Notes: generated by a model not told the origin, from the letters alone. A DNA stretch of 64,000 nt from Devosia sp. ZB163 (GCF_028613635.1 NZ_JAQRMY010000004.1:205643-269642); one strand, 5' to 3'. Positions 1 through 11,144 are shown, numbered from the stretch's first letter. Made by a program: numbers and translations.

Positions 1-179
1 TGCTGCTGAAGGGCCAGATCCCGCCGTCGCAGCCGCAGGAAACCCCGCCGCAGCAGCCGCAGGAAGTCCCACCGCAGCCGGAAACGCCGCAACCGGCGCC
101 CCAGCCGGACACGGTGCCGGGCGAACAGCCCCAGGAACTGCCGGGCAACGAGCCGCCCGAGGAGACGCCGACGGAGTAG
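1..179 (+). CDS. C-terminal end of a Pro/Gln-rich protein (5' end outside window)
   Basis: An open frame enters at base 3 and runs to a TAG at 177-179, giving 58 codons. The translated tail is almost entirely Pro, Gln, Glu and Thr in short P-Q-x-P-Q-E type repeats, so it is a low-complexity, probably disordered C-terminus. The upstream part lies outside the window, so no function can be given. The codons carry G or C in nearly all third positions, like the neighbouring genes, which supports real coding. Confidence 0.6.
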   Translation, partial: LLKGQIPPSQPQETPPQQPQEVPPQPETPQPAPQPDTVPGEQPQELPGNEPPEETPTE

Positions 180-274
180 GCTTGGCTCCGCAAACATAGA
201 TCGCCGCCGGCCGTTTGGCCGCGGGCCGCCGATGTGACATATGGGCTGCTGCAGTGTTTTGCAGGAGGTTCCGT

Positions 275-1588
275 ATGTCGCCGCTGCTCGGGCTCGTTCT
301 TATCGCCGCGCTGGTGGGCGCCAGTTCCATCATCTCGATGTCGGAGATCGCCTTCGCGGCGGCGCGCGAGGTGCGGATACGCGCGCTGGCGGAGGGCGGG
401 GACAGCCGGGCCATCCGGTTCGCCGCGCTGCGCGCCGATGCCGGCAACATCATCACGGCGTTCCAGATCGCCATCAACTCGATCTCGATTCTCGCCGGCA
501 TCGTCGGTGACGGGTTGCTCGGGCCGACGTTCGCCGACGCGCTGGCGCGGGTCGGGGCAGGGAGCCTTGCCGCGCCGGTCGGCTCGGTCCTCGCGTTCCT
601 CTTCACGACGACGCTGTTCATCCTCTTCGCCGACCTGATCCCCAAGCGCATCGGCATGCTTATCCCCGAGAAGGTGGCGCTGGCGCTGGTGTGGTTCCCG
701 GAGGCGGCGGTCTTGGTGCTGCGGCCGCTGGTGTGGCTGTTCAGCGGCATCGCCGACTGGGTGATCGCACGGCTCCACCTCGCGCCCTCCGGCCCGGTCG
801 ACGAGGTGACCACCGAGGATTTCCGCATGATCCTTGCGGGCGGGGAGAAGTCGGGGGCGCTGATGAAGAAGGAGCGCCGGCTGATCGAGAACGTGCTCGG
901 GCTCGAGCTGCGCAGCGTCACCTCGGTGATGACGGTGCGCGACGAGATCGTCTACCTCGACCTCAGCGACCCGCTGGAAGTGCAGCAGGAAAAGGTCCGC
1001 CGCCGGCCGTTCTCGCACTATCCGATCTGCAATGGCGGCATCGACGAGGTGATCGGCTGCGTGCGGGCCGAGGATGTGCTCGCGACGGTGATGGATCGCG
1101 ACGCGCCGGTCGATTTCGCCAAGGCGAGGCGCGACGTGCTGTCGGTGCCCGATACGCTCAATGTCTGGGAGGTGCTGGCCGAGTTCCAGTCGAGCGGCAG
1201 CGGCTTTGCCGTGGTAGTGAGCGAGTACGCGCATGTCGTCGGCGTCGTCACCTTCAAGGACCTGATGGGCGCGCTGATGCAGGGCCTCGCCAATCCGTTC
1301 GAGGAAGAGGCAATCATGCGCCGCGACGACACGAGCTGGCTCATCGACGGCGTCGCCCCGGTGGTCGACGTGGTCCGCGTGCTCAACATCAAGAGCTTCC
1401 CGCTCGACGGCGCCTACGAGACCATCGGCGGCTTCATCGTCCACACCCTGCGCCGCGCCGCCCGCAAGGGCGACAAGGTCGAGCTCGGCGGCTACCTCTT
1501 CGAGGTCGTCGACGCCGACACGCTGCGGCTCAACCAGCTGCTGGTGACCAGGATCGGCAGCAAGCCGGCGGGGCGGGGCGCTTCCTGA
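275..1588 (+). CDS. CNNM/CorC-HlyC family membrane protein (DUF21 + CBS pair + transporter-associated domain)
   Basis: Predicted 437-residue inner-membrane protein of the hemolysin C/CorC/CNNM family. Members are linked to divalent cation export or resistance; the substrate here is unknown. Residues 1-190 form the DUF21/CNNM transmembrane domain, with hydrophobic segments near 3-23, 60-80, 95-117 and 130-150 and the family motif around DLIPKRIGM. A tandem CBS region follows at about 200-330, then a CorC_HlyC domain near 345-430. I start at ATG 275 because a strong GGAGG lies just upstream (264-268). An in-frame ATG at 215 would add 20 residues of atypical sequence. Confidence 0.85.
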   Translation: MSPLLGLVLIAALVGASSIISMSEIAFAAAREVRIRALAEGGDSRAIRFAALRADAGNIITAFQIAINSISILAGIVGDGLLGPTFADALARVGAGSLAAPVGSVLAFLFTTTLFILFADLIPKRIGMLIPEKVALALVWFPEAAVLVLRPLVWLFSGIADWVIARLHLAPSGPVDEVTTEDFRMILAGGEKSGALMKKERRLIENVLGLELRSVTSVMTVRDEIVYLDLSDPLEVQQEKVRRRPFSHYPICNGGIDEVIGCVRAEDVLATVMDRDAPVDFAKARRDVLSVPDTLNVWEVLAEFQSSGSGFAVVVSEYAHVVGVVTFKDLMGALMQGLANPFEEEAIMRRDDTSWLIDGVAPVVDVVRVLNIKSFPLDGAYETIGGFIVHTLRRAARKGDKVELGGYLFEVVDADTLRLNQLLVTRIGSKPAGRGAS

Positions 1589-1595
1589 CCCTGGC

Positions 1596-2063
1596 TCAGT
1601 CCTGCGCGAACCCGAACTGCCGATACAGCCGCTGCGCCGTGGCGTTGTAGATGTCCACCTTCAGCGCCAGCTCCTCGGCATGCCGGGCGCGTAGTGCCTC
1701 GATTGCCGTCGAGAGCAGGGCCGAGCCGATGCCGTGGTTGCGCCAGTGGGCGTCGACGACGAGGTCCTTGACGAAGCTCGAGGTCCAGCACAGGCAGAAG
1801 CCCACGACGTCGTCGCCGTGCCTCGCGACGAGAGCGAGGTTGCGGTCGAACTCGCTGTCGGTCAACAGGCCCTCCCACCAGTCGAGCAGGTTGTCCGGCA
1901 CCTTGCCGAAGCCGTTGGTGTAGGCGCGCTGCAGCAGCGCATGCACTCGCCCCGCATCGCTCGCGGCGATCGGCGCCACCTCCACTCCGGGGGGCCACAC
2001 GGCGGGTGGTGCGGGGTCCGCGAGGGACCGTCTCAGGAGGAGGAATCCTTCGCTGTGAGTCAT
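1596..2063 (-). CDS. GNAT family N-acetyltransferase
   Basis: 155 residues with a GNAT fold. The acetyl-CoA binding motif A is seen as the strand before DAHWRNHGIGSALL, followed by a motif B region ending in YRQFGF. Substrate unknown. The chosen ATG gives MTHSEGF...; the frame stays open for 64 codons further upstream, but that part has no family-like sequence. The gene converges on the CNNM gene, with 7 bp between the stops. Confidence 0.75.
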   Translation of the reverse strand: MTHSEGFLLLRRSLADPAPPAVWPPGVEVAPIAASDAGRVHALLQRAYTNGFGKVPDNLLDWWEGLLTDSEFDRNLALVARHGDDVVGFCLCWTSSFVKDLVVDAHWRNHGIGSALLSTAIEALRARHAEELALKVDIYNATAQRLYRQFGFAQD

Positions 2064-2326
2064 CTTGTGACCGGTCCCCGGGAGCTTACCAACGTTACCC
2101 TTCGTCCATGATTGGAGTGGTTCGAAAACGCCCGGAATCCGGCGGGTTTCGGGCGAAAACATACCCTTGCTCCTTCGCACATCCGCCGCTCTCGAGGAGC
2201 CATATCCCGACCGTCGACGCGATGTCACGCCGATGACCGCTCGCTGCCCTGCCACCAGATCTTCCGGCGGCGCGACACTGCAAGATTTGCCCTGCGGCCC
2301 AATCCGATCCGTATGGAGATGATCAA

Positions 2327-2737
2327 ATGCATCCGAACCTCAAGACTTCCGTTGCCGTTGCCATTGTGGCCCTGCTGTCGGCTCCGGCCCTCGCGGCCAC
2401 CAATGACAGCGCCACCGTCGTCAATGCGATGAAGGCCGACGCACTCCCCGTCGGGAACCTCACCGCAATGGTCGGCGAATGGACTGCCGGCGACCTGAGC
2501 TTCCTCGACAAGGCCGCCTCGATCAAGGTGTTCGACACCAAGACGCTGTACAGCGCCGGCGACCAGGAAAAGATCGCCAGCGCCGAGACGGCCAAAAGCG
2601 CCGATCTCACCAAGTTCCGCGCTGCCATCAAGGCCGATACCGGGCTCGCCAACTGGTTCAAGACCCACAATATCGACGTGAACCGGGTGATCGCGGTCGC
2701 CGATCCGAACGGCAACCCCGAGATCTTCCTCTACTGA
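2327..2737 (+). CDS. small secreted protein of unknown function
   Basis: 136 residues. Residues 1-23 form a Sec signal peptide (Lys, hydrophobic core, ALA-A cleavage site), so the mature protein of about 113 residues should be periplasmic or secreted. The mature part is Ala/Asp/Lys rich, has no Cys and matches no family I recognise. GGAGATGATCAA precedes the ATG. It stands alone and ends at a hairpin shared with the convergent ureG. Confidence 0.6.
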   Translation: MHPNLKTSVAVAIVALLSAPALAATNDSATVVNAMKADALPVGNLTAMVGEWTAGDLSFLDKAASIKVFDTKTLYSAGDQEKIASAETAKSADLTKFRAAIKADTGLANWFKTHNIDVNRVIAVADPNGNPEIFLY

Positions 2738-2747
2738 GCAAGAGACT

Positions 2748-2773
2748 GCGCCGGGCGGGCAACTGCCCGGCGC
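2748..2773. terminator. hairpin between convergent genes
   Basis: Perfect 9-bp inverted repeat GCGCCGGGC (2748-2756) / GCCCGGCGC (2765-2773) with an 8-nt loop, centred between the stops of the secreted-protein gene and ureG. There is no T-run, so this is a candidate bidirectional transcription end, not a classical intrinsic terminator. Confidence 0.45.
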
Positions 2774-2776
2774 CTG

Positions 2777-3405
<629 letters not shown>

Positions 3406-3409
<4 letters not shown>

Positions 3410-3834
3410 ATGAGCCTCATGATCACGAGCAGGAGGTAGCCGATGCCGAGCGCAAGGCAGAGCGGGGAGTAGTTCTTGCGGTCGAGCGTGGCGAACGGCT
3501 CCTCGGAGAAGCGGGCGCGCCAGCCGTCGGTGTAGCCGATGGCGCCGCGGCCGAGGAACAAAGCGGCGAGGAGGAGCCCGACCACCGAGAGCCACCAGCC
3601 GCCGGCAGTGTGATCGGCCAGCGACAGCGCGAATACCCCGGCGGCAAGGACGAGGATCGACACGGCGAGCGAGGCGAGGCGCGGCACGCGCGTCACGCCG
3701 GGGCGGCCGATCACCGTGCGCGCCAGCAGCGCGGGGTCGCGGATCGGCCAGGGGCTGCCGATGGCCCACATGAAATGGGCGATCGCCACCGCCAGCAGCA
3801 CGACGAAGATCAGGGCGGCGACGAACATGCTCAT
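3406..3834 (-). CDS. small integral membrane protein (DUF3995-like) embedded between ureF and ureG
   Basis: 142 residues with four hydrophobic segments: about 4-24, 58-78, 83-103 and the C-terminus 122-141. The [12 protein letters not shown] region after the first helix resembles DUF3995 proteins. The gene overlaps the ureF stop by ATGA (3831-3834) and the ureG start by ATGA (3406-3409), so it is locked into the urease accessory transcript. No function is known; a role with nickel, urea or ammonia is suggested only by its place. No metal-binding cluster is visible. Confidence 0.7.
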
Positions 3835-4631
3835 GAGCGGAATATCCTCGGTTCCAGCGTCTCGTGACGCATCTGCGCGATGTCAGCGGCGTAGGCGATC
3901 GCGCCGATATCGGCAAGTGTCGCGGAGGCCGCGGATTTCGCCAGCGCGGCGACGCGGGGTTCGAGGGCGGACATGATCCTGAGGCCGTCCGTCTGGCCCA
4001 GGGGCACGAGGCGGATGGCGACCGAGACCTGCCCGTGCACGGTGGCGGTCAGCCAGGCGAGAAGGGTGTCCTCGAGGTCGATGTCGTGGGCGGCGGCAAT
4101 GGCGCCGACGGCGATCGGATAGGGGCAGGGCTGCGGCAGGCGGGCCAGCACCTCGGCCGGCCACAGGCTGGCGGCGCGGACATAGCTGTCGCCGGTGATG
4201 GTGGTCTCCATCCAGCGCTCGCGGCTCGAGACGAGCGCGAGGCTGAGGTCGGCGAGGGTGGACAGGGCGGTGATGGTGGCCTCCCCCCTCCCATCCTCCC
4301 CCGCAAGGGGGGAGGTGCCGCTCTGAGTTTGCGGCGCGATCGTGCCCGACACGCCGGCCGGCACCCTCCCCCTCGCGGGGAGGGTTGGAGAGGGGGGAGC
4401 GGCAGGCTCGGTCTCCCGCACCGCGCGCCAGGCGTGGGCGAGGAGGATGGCATCCGTCCTGATCCCGCCATGCGCCAGCGCGCCCTCGATCCAGCTCATC
4501 AAGCGTGCGGAATCGGTTACGCGACGATCTGCAATCGCCATCTCAAGTCCGGCCGACCAGGCGAAGGCCCCCACCGGGAAGGCGGGCGACAGCCAGGTGA
4601 CGAGCTTCTGGAGCGCAGCGGGTGACGTCAT
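3831..4631 (-). CDS. ureF: urease accessory protein UreF with a repeat-encoded insertion
   Basis: 266 residues. UreF couples UreG to UreD during nickel insertion into urease. The N-terminus ([17 protein letters not shown]) and C-terminal half are typical. Residues of about 77-119 are translated from a palindromic repeat (4280-4402) and give a Pro/Gly/Arg-rich stretch that includes [11 protein letters not shown]. Without it the protein would be about 223 residues, near the family norm. The frame is kept through the repeat, so the gene is likely functional with the insert as a surface loop. ATGA overlaps with ureE and with the next gene indicate coupling. Confidence 0.92.
   Translation of the reverse strand: MTSPAALQKLVTWLSPAFPVGAFAWSAGLEMAIADRRVTDSARLMSWIEGALAHGGIRTDAILLAHAWRAVRETEPAAPPSPTLPARGRVPAGVSGTIAPQTQSGTSPLAGEDGRGEATITALSTLADLSLALVSSRERWMETTITGDSYVRAASLWPAEVLARLPQPCPYPIAVGAIAAAHDIDLEDTLLAWLTATVHGQVSVAIRLVPLGQTDGLRIMSALEPRVAALAKSAASATLADIGAIAYAADIAQMRHETLEPRIFRS
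4280..4402. repeat. family A palindromic repeat pair inside ureF
   Basis: Two G/C-rich hairpin units (CCTCCCCCGCAAGGGGGGAGG and CCCTCCCCCTCGCGGGGAGGG type) sit about 60 bp apart in inverted arrangement, flanked by CCTCCCACC-like arms. The same arrangement recurs at 13319-13420, 14174-14272, 16440-16548, 18184-18306 and 24393-24519. Here the element is read in the ureF frame. Confidence 0.8.
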
Positions 4632-5101
4632 CGGTTGAGCAGCGCGTGCGCCGGCTCGCCGTGGTTGTGGGAATAGGCACCTTCCTCGGGATTGAAGGGC
4701 TCCGTCACGTCGGTGACCGTGGCGCCCAGCCCGCGCAGCATGTCGCGGATCACGTGGTCGCGCAGGATCAGCACGCGGTCATCCTCGATCTGCGTTTTGA
4801 GGTGCCGGTTGCCCAGGTGCCAGCAGAGGCGCTTCAGATGGATCTGGTCCCGCCCGCGCACCTCGTAGAGCTGCTCCTCGCCGGCGATGATCTCGACCAG
4901 CCGCCCGTCCTCGAGCTCCAGCATCGAGCGATCGGCAAGGGTCACGGGCTCGGGAAAATCGACCAGCACGCTGTCGCCATGGACGAGCGTCAGGCTGCGC
5001 CGGCGCACGCGGCGTTCATCATGGAGGAGAACGGCCAGATCGAAAGGAATACCGCCCTTGCCGGGCGGCACATAGCTTACCGCTCGAAACGTCTGCGGCA
5101 T
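4628..5101 (-). CDS. ureE: urease accessory protein UreE
   Basis: 157 residues, nickel metallochaperone. The N-terminal peptide-binding-like domain (LVHGDSVLVDFP...) is followed by the metal-binding domain with the conserved CWHLGNRHLKTQI motif. The C-terminus is short ([14 protein letters not shown]) and lacks the long poly-His tail of some UreE proteins. First gene of the ureE-ureF-orf-ureG block; its stop overlaps the ureF start. Confidence 0.93.
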   Translation of the reverse strand: MPQTFRAVSYVPPGKGGIPFDLAVLLHDERRVRRRSLTLVHGDSVLVDFPEPVTLADRSMLELEDGRLVEIIAGEEQLYEVRGRDQIHLKRLCWHLGNRHLKTQIEDDRVLILRDHVIRDMLRGLGATVTDVTEPFNPEEGAYSHNHGEPAHALLNR

Positions 5102-5163
5102 GATACACGACCAAGTCTTCGAGGCTTCCCAACCTTGCCGCCGACCTTAGCGATGAAGCCGCC

Positions 5164-5487
5164 TCACCGCAAATGCGGCGTAACCCGTGCGCGCAGGATG
5201 TCGACGAGCTCGGGCTGCATGTAGGCGTAGCGATCCGGGATATCGAGGCAGATGACCCTGATGGATCGGATATGACGGCCGAAATCCCGCATGAGTTTGG
5301 CGCGGTGCGCGCGTTCCATGACGAAGACCGTATCGACGCCCTCGAGGTGTTCCGGCGTCAGTCGCTCCTCGGCGTCGGGCGCAAGCCCCGCCGACGCGAC
5401 CTCGATACCCGGGTAGCCGGCAAAGACCTGCTCGGCCGTCGGCGAGCGGAGGCGGTTCCGGCTGCAGATGAAGAGGATCCGGCGCAT
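5164..5487 (-). CDS. low-molecular-weight protein tyrosine phosphatase-like protein
   Basis: 107 residues, shorter than typical LMW-PTPs of about 150. The P-loop C-x5-R is at residues 8-14 (CSRNRLR) followed by SPTAE, as in the LMW-PTP superfamily. An Asp-rich segment LDIPDRY may supply the general acid. The true substrate is unknown. Located 2 bp after the membrane-protein gene and 62 bp before ureE, on the same strand, so it could be carried on a ureC-to-ureG transcript. Confidence 0.7.
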   Translation of the reverse strand: MRRILFICSRNRLRSPTAEQVFAGYPGIEVASAGLAPDAEERLTPEHLEGVDTVFVMERAHRAKLMRDFGRHIRSIRVICLDIPDRYAYMQPELVDILRARVTPHLR

Positions 5488-5489
5488 GG

Positions 5490-6077
5490 TCAGGCGCGGA
5501 TGTTGAAATAGAAGACGATGGACCAGGCCTGATAGGCGAGATGGAGGATCACGAACCCCAGCTGGAAACGCCGGTTCGGCGTCCAGATCGCGATGGCCGA
5601 GAGCAGCAGCCCGACGGGTATCTGCACGAGGTAGGTCCAGTCCAGCGGGTCGAAATAGTCGGTTCCCTTGATCATCGTGTCGATGAGATCGAGGAAGAAG
5701 GTCAGCCCGAAGATCGAGAAGAACCAGTGGCGGCGCTTGATGAAGAAATCTTCGTAGCCTTCGTAATCGTCGAGCCTATCGGGGAACAGCAGCGCCGAGA
5801 GGGCGAACAGCGTGATCGAGTAGAAGATCAGGAAGGCGAAGGTGCCGAAGTTCCAGCTCTGGAGGCCGGCGAGGTCGTATTCCCACCACCAGAAGAGGAT
5901 GAGCTCGATCGTGATCGAGGCCGCCCACAGCAGGTGGATGAGCGAGAGCTTGGCCCGCTGCGGGTGCTGGATGATGCCGGCGGCGCCCATCAGCAGGCGC
6001 GTAAGTCCCAGGCCGATGATCGTGCCCATGACGATGCGCACATGGACGAACACATCCTGGGCGACATCGACTTCCAT
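5490..6077 (-). CDS. multi-pass membrane protein of unknown function
   Basis: 195 residues with about five or six hydrophobic helices: near 13-34, 46-66, 77-98, 115-135, 150-167 and 172-192. Many Trp and Phe are present, including a WWWEYD motif. I recognise no family. Only 7 bp separate it from the MliC-like gene upstream and 2 bp from the phosphatase gene downstream, so the three form a tight unit. Confidence 0.6.
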   Translation of the reverse strand: MEVDVAQDVFVHVRIVMGTIIGLGLTRLLMGAAGIIQHPQRAKLSLIHLLWAASITIELILFWWWEYDLAGLQSWNFGTFAFLIFYSITLFALSALLFPDRLDDYEGYEDFFIKRRHWFFSIFGLTFFLDLIDTMIKGTDYFDPLDWTYLVQIPVGLLLSAIAIWTPNRRFQLGFVILHLAYQAWSIVFYFNIRA

Positions 6078-6084
6078 GGGCGCC

Positions 6085-6426
6085 TCAGGGCGTGTTGGTG
6101 ACTTCGCCGCAGTTGACCGGCGTCTGCGGGTCGGCCTGGAGGTCGGTGAGGGTCGCGTCGCTGCCCTTGGTCCAGAATTCGTACTGGCCGGCGGCGTAAC
6201 GCGCGCCTGAACCGGACATCACGTTGACAAACACCAGCTTCTTGCCGCCCACCGGGACGATGGCGAGGAAGTTGGGCTCGGCGTTGATGAAATCCACCGA
6301 GAACGGCTCGAGCCCCTCGCACTGGTAGTGCACGACGTTGCGCTCGAAATTGCCGGCGAGCTCGAGGACGACCTGCGCGGAAACATCCACATTCTGCATC
6401 ATGGCGGCGGTGGCCAGGGCTTCCAT
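6085..6426 (-). CDS. MliC-like (C-type lysozyme inhibitor fold) protein without an obvious export signal
   Basis: 113 residues. The segment from VHYQCEG through GARYAAGQYEFWTKGSDATL resembles the MliC/PliC domain, whose members are lipoproteins or periplasmic proteins that inhibit c-type lysozyme. The two Cys (in YQCEG and VNCGEV) could form the family disulfide. The N-terminus MEALATAAMMQNVDVSA is neither a Sec signal nor a lipobox, yet GAGGAG sits well placed before this ATG. The protein may be mis-started, exported otherwise, or doing something else. Confidence 0.6.
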   Translation of the reverse strand: MEALATAAMMQNVDVSAQVVLELAGNFERNVVHYQCEGLEPFSVDFINAEPNFLAIVPVGGKKLVFVNVMSGSGARYAAGQYEFWTKGSDATLTDLQADPQTPVNCGEVTNTP

Positions 6427-6483
6427 CGGCAGTTCTCCTCGCGATTCAGCAGGATGGGAGCCTAGCAGATGGAGGCGCGGTGG

Positions 6484-7332
6484 CTAGACGCTCTCCAGCG
6501 TCGCGGGGCGGGGCTGGTAGCCGTCGATGTCGGCATAGCCGTATTCGAGGGCGAGGCCGGCAGTGGTGTGGACCTTCCCGGATTTCTCCATCAGCGCCGG
6601 ATCGGCGGCGAGGTGGGCGACGGCGCTGCCCTGGAACTCGGGGCTCTCGGCGTTCGACATGTCGAAGTACTGCGCGTTCTTCAGCACCTCCTCGGTGCGG
6701 ACGAGGCCGGGATAGAGGGCGACGGCGGCGACGTCGAACTCGCGCATCTGGTGGGCGACGTCATGGGCCATCTTGTCCATCGCGGCCTTGGAGACGCCGT
6801 AGACGGTGTTCTGCATGAACTTCTGGGCGGCCCAGAAAGAGATGTTGACGATGAGGCCCGAGCGCTGCCGCGCCATCTGCTCGGTGGCAATGCGTATGGC
6901 GCACCAGGAGGAGCGCACGCCGACATCCATCATGGCGTCCCAGCGCCACATCGGCTGCTGCCAGATCGGATCGACCCAGGTGAAGCGGTTGTCTTCCTCC
7001 ATGCGCTCGTAGCCGCCCCAGGCGGAGTTGACGAGCACATCGAGCCGGCCTTCGTCGGCGATCACCCGCCGGACGATGGCTTCGGTCTCGATGTCGGAGG
7101 AATGATCGACCCGATGCGCGACGCACCGTCCCGGATACTTGCCGGACTCGTCGAGCACCGAGGCCAGCGAGCCGGCCCGGTCGAGCCCGTCCGGGTGCTC
7201 ACCATCCCGCTTGGTGCGCCCGGTAATGTAGACCGTCGCGCCCGCCTCCAGCAGCCCCAGCGCCACGCCGCGCCCGACGCCCCGGCTGGCCCCGGTGACG
7301 AGGCAAACCTTGCCCGCGAGATCGACCGCCAT
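6484..7332 (-). CDS. SDR family oxidoreductase
   Basis: 282 residues, classical short-chain dehydrogenase/reductase. The cofactor motif TGASRGVG is near residues 14-21, the NAG-like motif reads NSAWGG, and the catalytic YxxxK is in YGVSKAAMDK. ITGRTKRD after strand 2 suggests NADP(H). Overall it resembles the DHRS1-like subgroup; substrate unknown. GGAGGAACAAGC precedes the ATG. Same strand as the urease genes on both sides, 57-59 bp from its neighbours. Confidence 0.85.
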   Translation of the reverse strand: MAVDLAGKVCLVTGASRGVGRGVALGLLEAGATVYITGRTKRDGEHPDGLDRAGSLASVLDESGKYPGRCVAHRVDHSSDIETEAIVRRVIADEGRLDVLVNSAWGGYERMEEDNRFTWVDPIWQQPMWRWDAMMDVGVRSSWCAIRIATEQMARQRSGLIVNISFWAAQKFMQNTVYGVSKAAMDKMAHDVAHQMREFDVAAVALYPGLVRTEEVLKNAQYFDMSNAESPEFQGSAVAHLAADPALMEKSGKVHTTAGLALEYGYADIDGYQPRPATLESV

Positions 7333-7391
7333 GCTTGTTCCTCCGATTCACCGCGGGAACATAGCATGAACAAAGATGCGGGGATAAGTTC

Positions 7392-7850
7392 TTACGACTG
7401 ACCCGGCAGGTAGTCGGGGTCGAGCGCTTGATCGATGGTATAGGGGCAGGTTTCGGGGAGGGCCTCGATCGGCATGCCCGTCTCCGCAGCTGCATTTCGG
7501 CGGGCGATCAGATACTCGCCGTCGAGCGTGGTCGCGGGATAGGCCTTCAGGCTGGGGCTCCGACGGATGACACGCGCGATGCGGTACCGTTGCTCGAAGA
7601 TCGTCGATGTCCAGCTTGGCGATCTTTTGTCCGGCTGGAACTGATGCTTCAGCAGGTGCGCCAGCAGCACCGCCATGCGGTTTTCGATCTCGCTTTCCTC
7701 GGAGCGCCCCAAGCTCTCGATCTCCTCGGCGACATTCTCGAGATCGACGCGGTCGAGCTTTCCCTCGCGGATGAGAGCGGCCTGCTCGGCACTCCATAGC
7801 GCCAAGTCCTGCCGGTATCCCGCAAGCCTCTTGAGGTCGATCTTGTTCAT
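7392..7850 (-). CDS. DUF29 domain protein
   Basis: 152 residues. Shows the DUF29 pattern YRQDLALWSAEQAALIREGKLDRVDLENVAEEIESLGRSE (written here only as a region, residues 12-51) and a helical C-terminus. DUF29 proteins are common in cyanobacteria and alphaproteobacteria and have no known function. It lies 65 bp downstream of ureC. Confidence 0.75.
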   Translation of the reverse strand: MNKIDLKRLAGYRQDLALWSAEQAALIREGKLDRVDLENVAEEIESLGRSEESEIENRMAVLLAHLLKHQFQPDKRSPSWTSTIFEQRYRIARVIRRSPSLKAYPATTLDGEYLIARRNAAAETGMPIEALPETCPYTIDQALDPDYLPGQS

Positions 7851-7915
7851 GGCGGTATCGTATCAAAACTACCGACGGTAGCAAAACCGGTTGTGGTCTG
7901 AGCCGGCGCGCGAGC

Positions 7916-9625
<1,710 letters not shown>

Positions 9626-9791
9626 GACGATCCTCTGGGGCGACGCGCGTGTGTCGCCATTTGAACCGCCTAATTCTGAGGCTGTCCAGATATCTGCCGC
9701 GAAAATCGGCAGGCAAACCAGAGTGGCAGAAACAAATTTGCCGGTCGCGGAATCGTGGCTTAGGCTGGGCGCTGTATTTGAGGGGATTTTC
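9626..9791. promoter_or_regulatory. divergent promoter region of ureC and a dihaem cytochrome gene
   Basis: 166 bp between two divergent start codons. It is visibly more A/T-rich than the genes (for example around AAACAAATTTG). No consensus promoter can be fixed by eye; a sigma-54-like stretch near 9723 has wrong spacing. It must carry the start signals for both genes unless ureC is read from further upstream. Confidence 0.4.
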
Positions 9792-10619
9792 ATGAAACGG
9801 ATTTTATGGTTGGCCGCGATTGCGGCCGGTAGCCTCGCCGTGGGCGGTGCAAACGCTGCTCCGTCGGTCGAACGGGGCGATTACCTGGTCAATTCGATTG
9901 CCGCGTGCGGCAGCTGCCACACCCCGCTGGGGCCCGAGGGCTATGTCGCCACGCAGGAGCTGGGCGGCCGGCTGGTCGAAGAGACACCGGCCTTCACCGC
10001 GATCGCACCCAACATCACGCCGGCCGGCCGGGTGAAGGACTGGACCGACGCCGAACTCGCCAAGGCCATTCGCGAGGGCGTTCGCCCCGATGGTTCGGTG
10101 ATCGGCATGCCGATGCCGTTCGAGGTCTACAAGGGCCTGTCGGACACCGACCTCGCCTCGATCGTGATGTACCTGCGCACCGTACCGGCGGTGGAGAACG
10201 ATCCGGGCACATCGGCCTACAACGTCCCGCTGCCGCCAGCCTGGGGCCCGCCGATCACGAGCGTCGCCGATGTGCCTGAGGGCGTGACGGCGGAGTATGG
10301 CGCCTATCTCGCGGGCCCGGTGGGCCACTGCACCGTCTGCCACACGACCTTCGGGCCGCAGGGGCCGATGCTCGATACGGCGCTCGGCGCCGGCGGGCAG
10401 GAGTTCCATGGACCATGGGGCACGTCGGTCGCGGCGAACATCACGCCGACCGGGCTTTCGGGCTACAGCGATGCCGAACTCGCCACCATCATCACCACGG
10501 GCGTCCGCCCGAACGGAAGCCGGCTGCTGCCGCCGATGTCGATCGGGCACTACGCGAAGATGAAGCCCAACGACGTACAGGCAGTGGTCCTCTACCTGCG
10601 CTCGCTGCCGGCGAAGTAA
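9792..10619 (+). CDS. dihaem c-type cytochrome
   Basis: 275 residues. A signal peptide ([22 protein letters not shown]) is followed by two cytochrome c domains with haem motifs CGSCH (residues 39-43) and CTVCH (180-184). It is like the cytochrome subunits that accept electrons from periplasmic alcohol or sugar dehydrogenases. No dehydrogenase lies next to it, so its partner is unknown. GAGGGGA precedes the ATG; an upstream in-frame ATG at 9612 would put 60 residues before the signal peptide. Confidence 0.85.
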   Translation: MKRILWLAAIAAGSLAVGGANAAPSVERGDYLVNSIAACGSCHTPLGPEGYVATQELGGRLVEETPAFTAIAPNITPAGRVKDWTDAELAKAIREGVRPDGSVIGMPMPFEVYKGLSDTDLASIVMYLRTVPAVENDPGTSAYNVPLPPAWGPPITSVADVPEGVTAEYGAYLAGPVGHCTVCHTTFGPQGPMLDTALGAGGQEFHGPWGTSVAANITPTGLSGYSDAELATIITTGVRPNGSRLLPPMSIGHYAKMKPNDVQAVVLYLRSLPAK

Positions 10620-10629
10620 GCGATGGAGC

Positions 10630-10650
10630 GGGGAGCCAATGCGGCTCCCC
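10630..10650 (+). terminator. hairpin after cytochrome gene
   Basis: GGGGAGCC / GGCTCCCC inverted repeat, 8 bp with a 5-nt loop, 10 bp after the stop. No T-run follows, so terminator function is uncertain. Confidence 0.3.
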
Positions 10651-10742
10651 CCGCCAGCTAGCTGCGCTTGATCAAGGTGACGGTCATCAGCGGTCGAGAT
10701 CCGCAAGGAGCGTCAGCGAGCCTCGTCGCCGGAGGAGGGGCC

Positions 10743-11144
10743 TCAGTTCAGCTTGGCGTCTTCGGCCCTGGCCTTGCGGTAGGCGGCGATGAGGAAGCCA
10801 AGCATGTCGTCGAGGAAGGCCTCGCCCGTGCGGACGTCAGGGTCGGTCTGGGTGCGGGCGATGAGCGAGATGGCGAGCACCTGGATGGCGTAGGCGTGCT
10901 TGGCCTTGCCGTCCTGGTGGAACTGGTTGCCCTGCTTCTCAAAATCGCTGAGGAGGCTCGCATAGGCCGGCGGGGTCATGTTGGACTTGAAGCTGGCCCA
11001 GCTCGGCTGGCTGGTCCGGTCGATCAGGCGCGCGGCGAGGCTGCCGATGAGGAACATGGCCTCGGGGTCCTTGCCTCCGTTGGTGCGCAGGTCCTGCAGC
11101 ACTGCCACGAAGCGTTCCTTGAAGTCCTGTTCCTTGGTGGCCAT
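10743..11144 (-). CDS. hypothetical protein, 133 residues
   Basis: Soluble, mostly helical-looking protein with many charged residues and no signal peptide, membrane segment or recognised motif. The sequence carries ordinary alphaproteobacterial codon use. It lies alone on the minus strand between two plus-strand genes encoding exported proteins, in the block that separates ureC from ureB. Confidence 0.6.
   Translation of the reverse strand: MATKEQDFKERFVAVLQDLRTNGGKDPEAMFLIGSLAARLIDRTSQPSWASFKSNMTPPAYASLLSDFEKQGNQFHQDGKAKHAYAIQVLAISLIARTQTDPDVRTGEAFLDDMLGFLIAAYRKARAEDAKLN

Noticed and set aside
9722..9741. TGGCAGAAACAAATTTGC as a sigma-54 promoter
   Set aside because: The GG and GC elements are three bases too far apart for RpoN.
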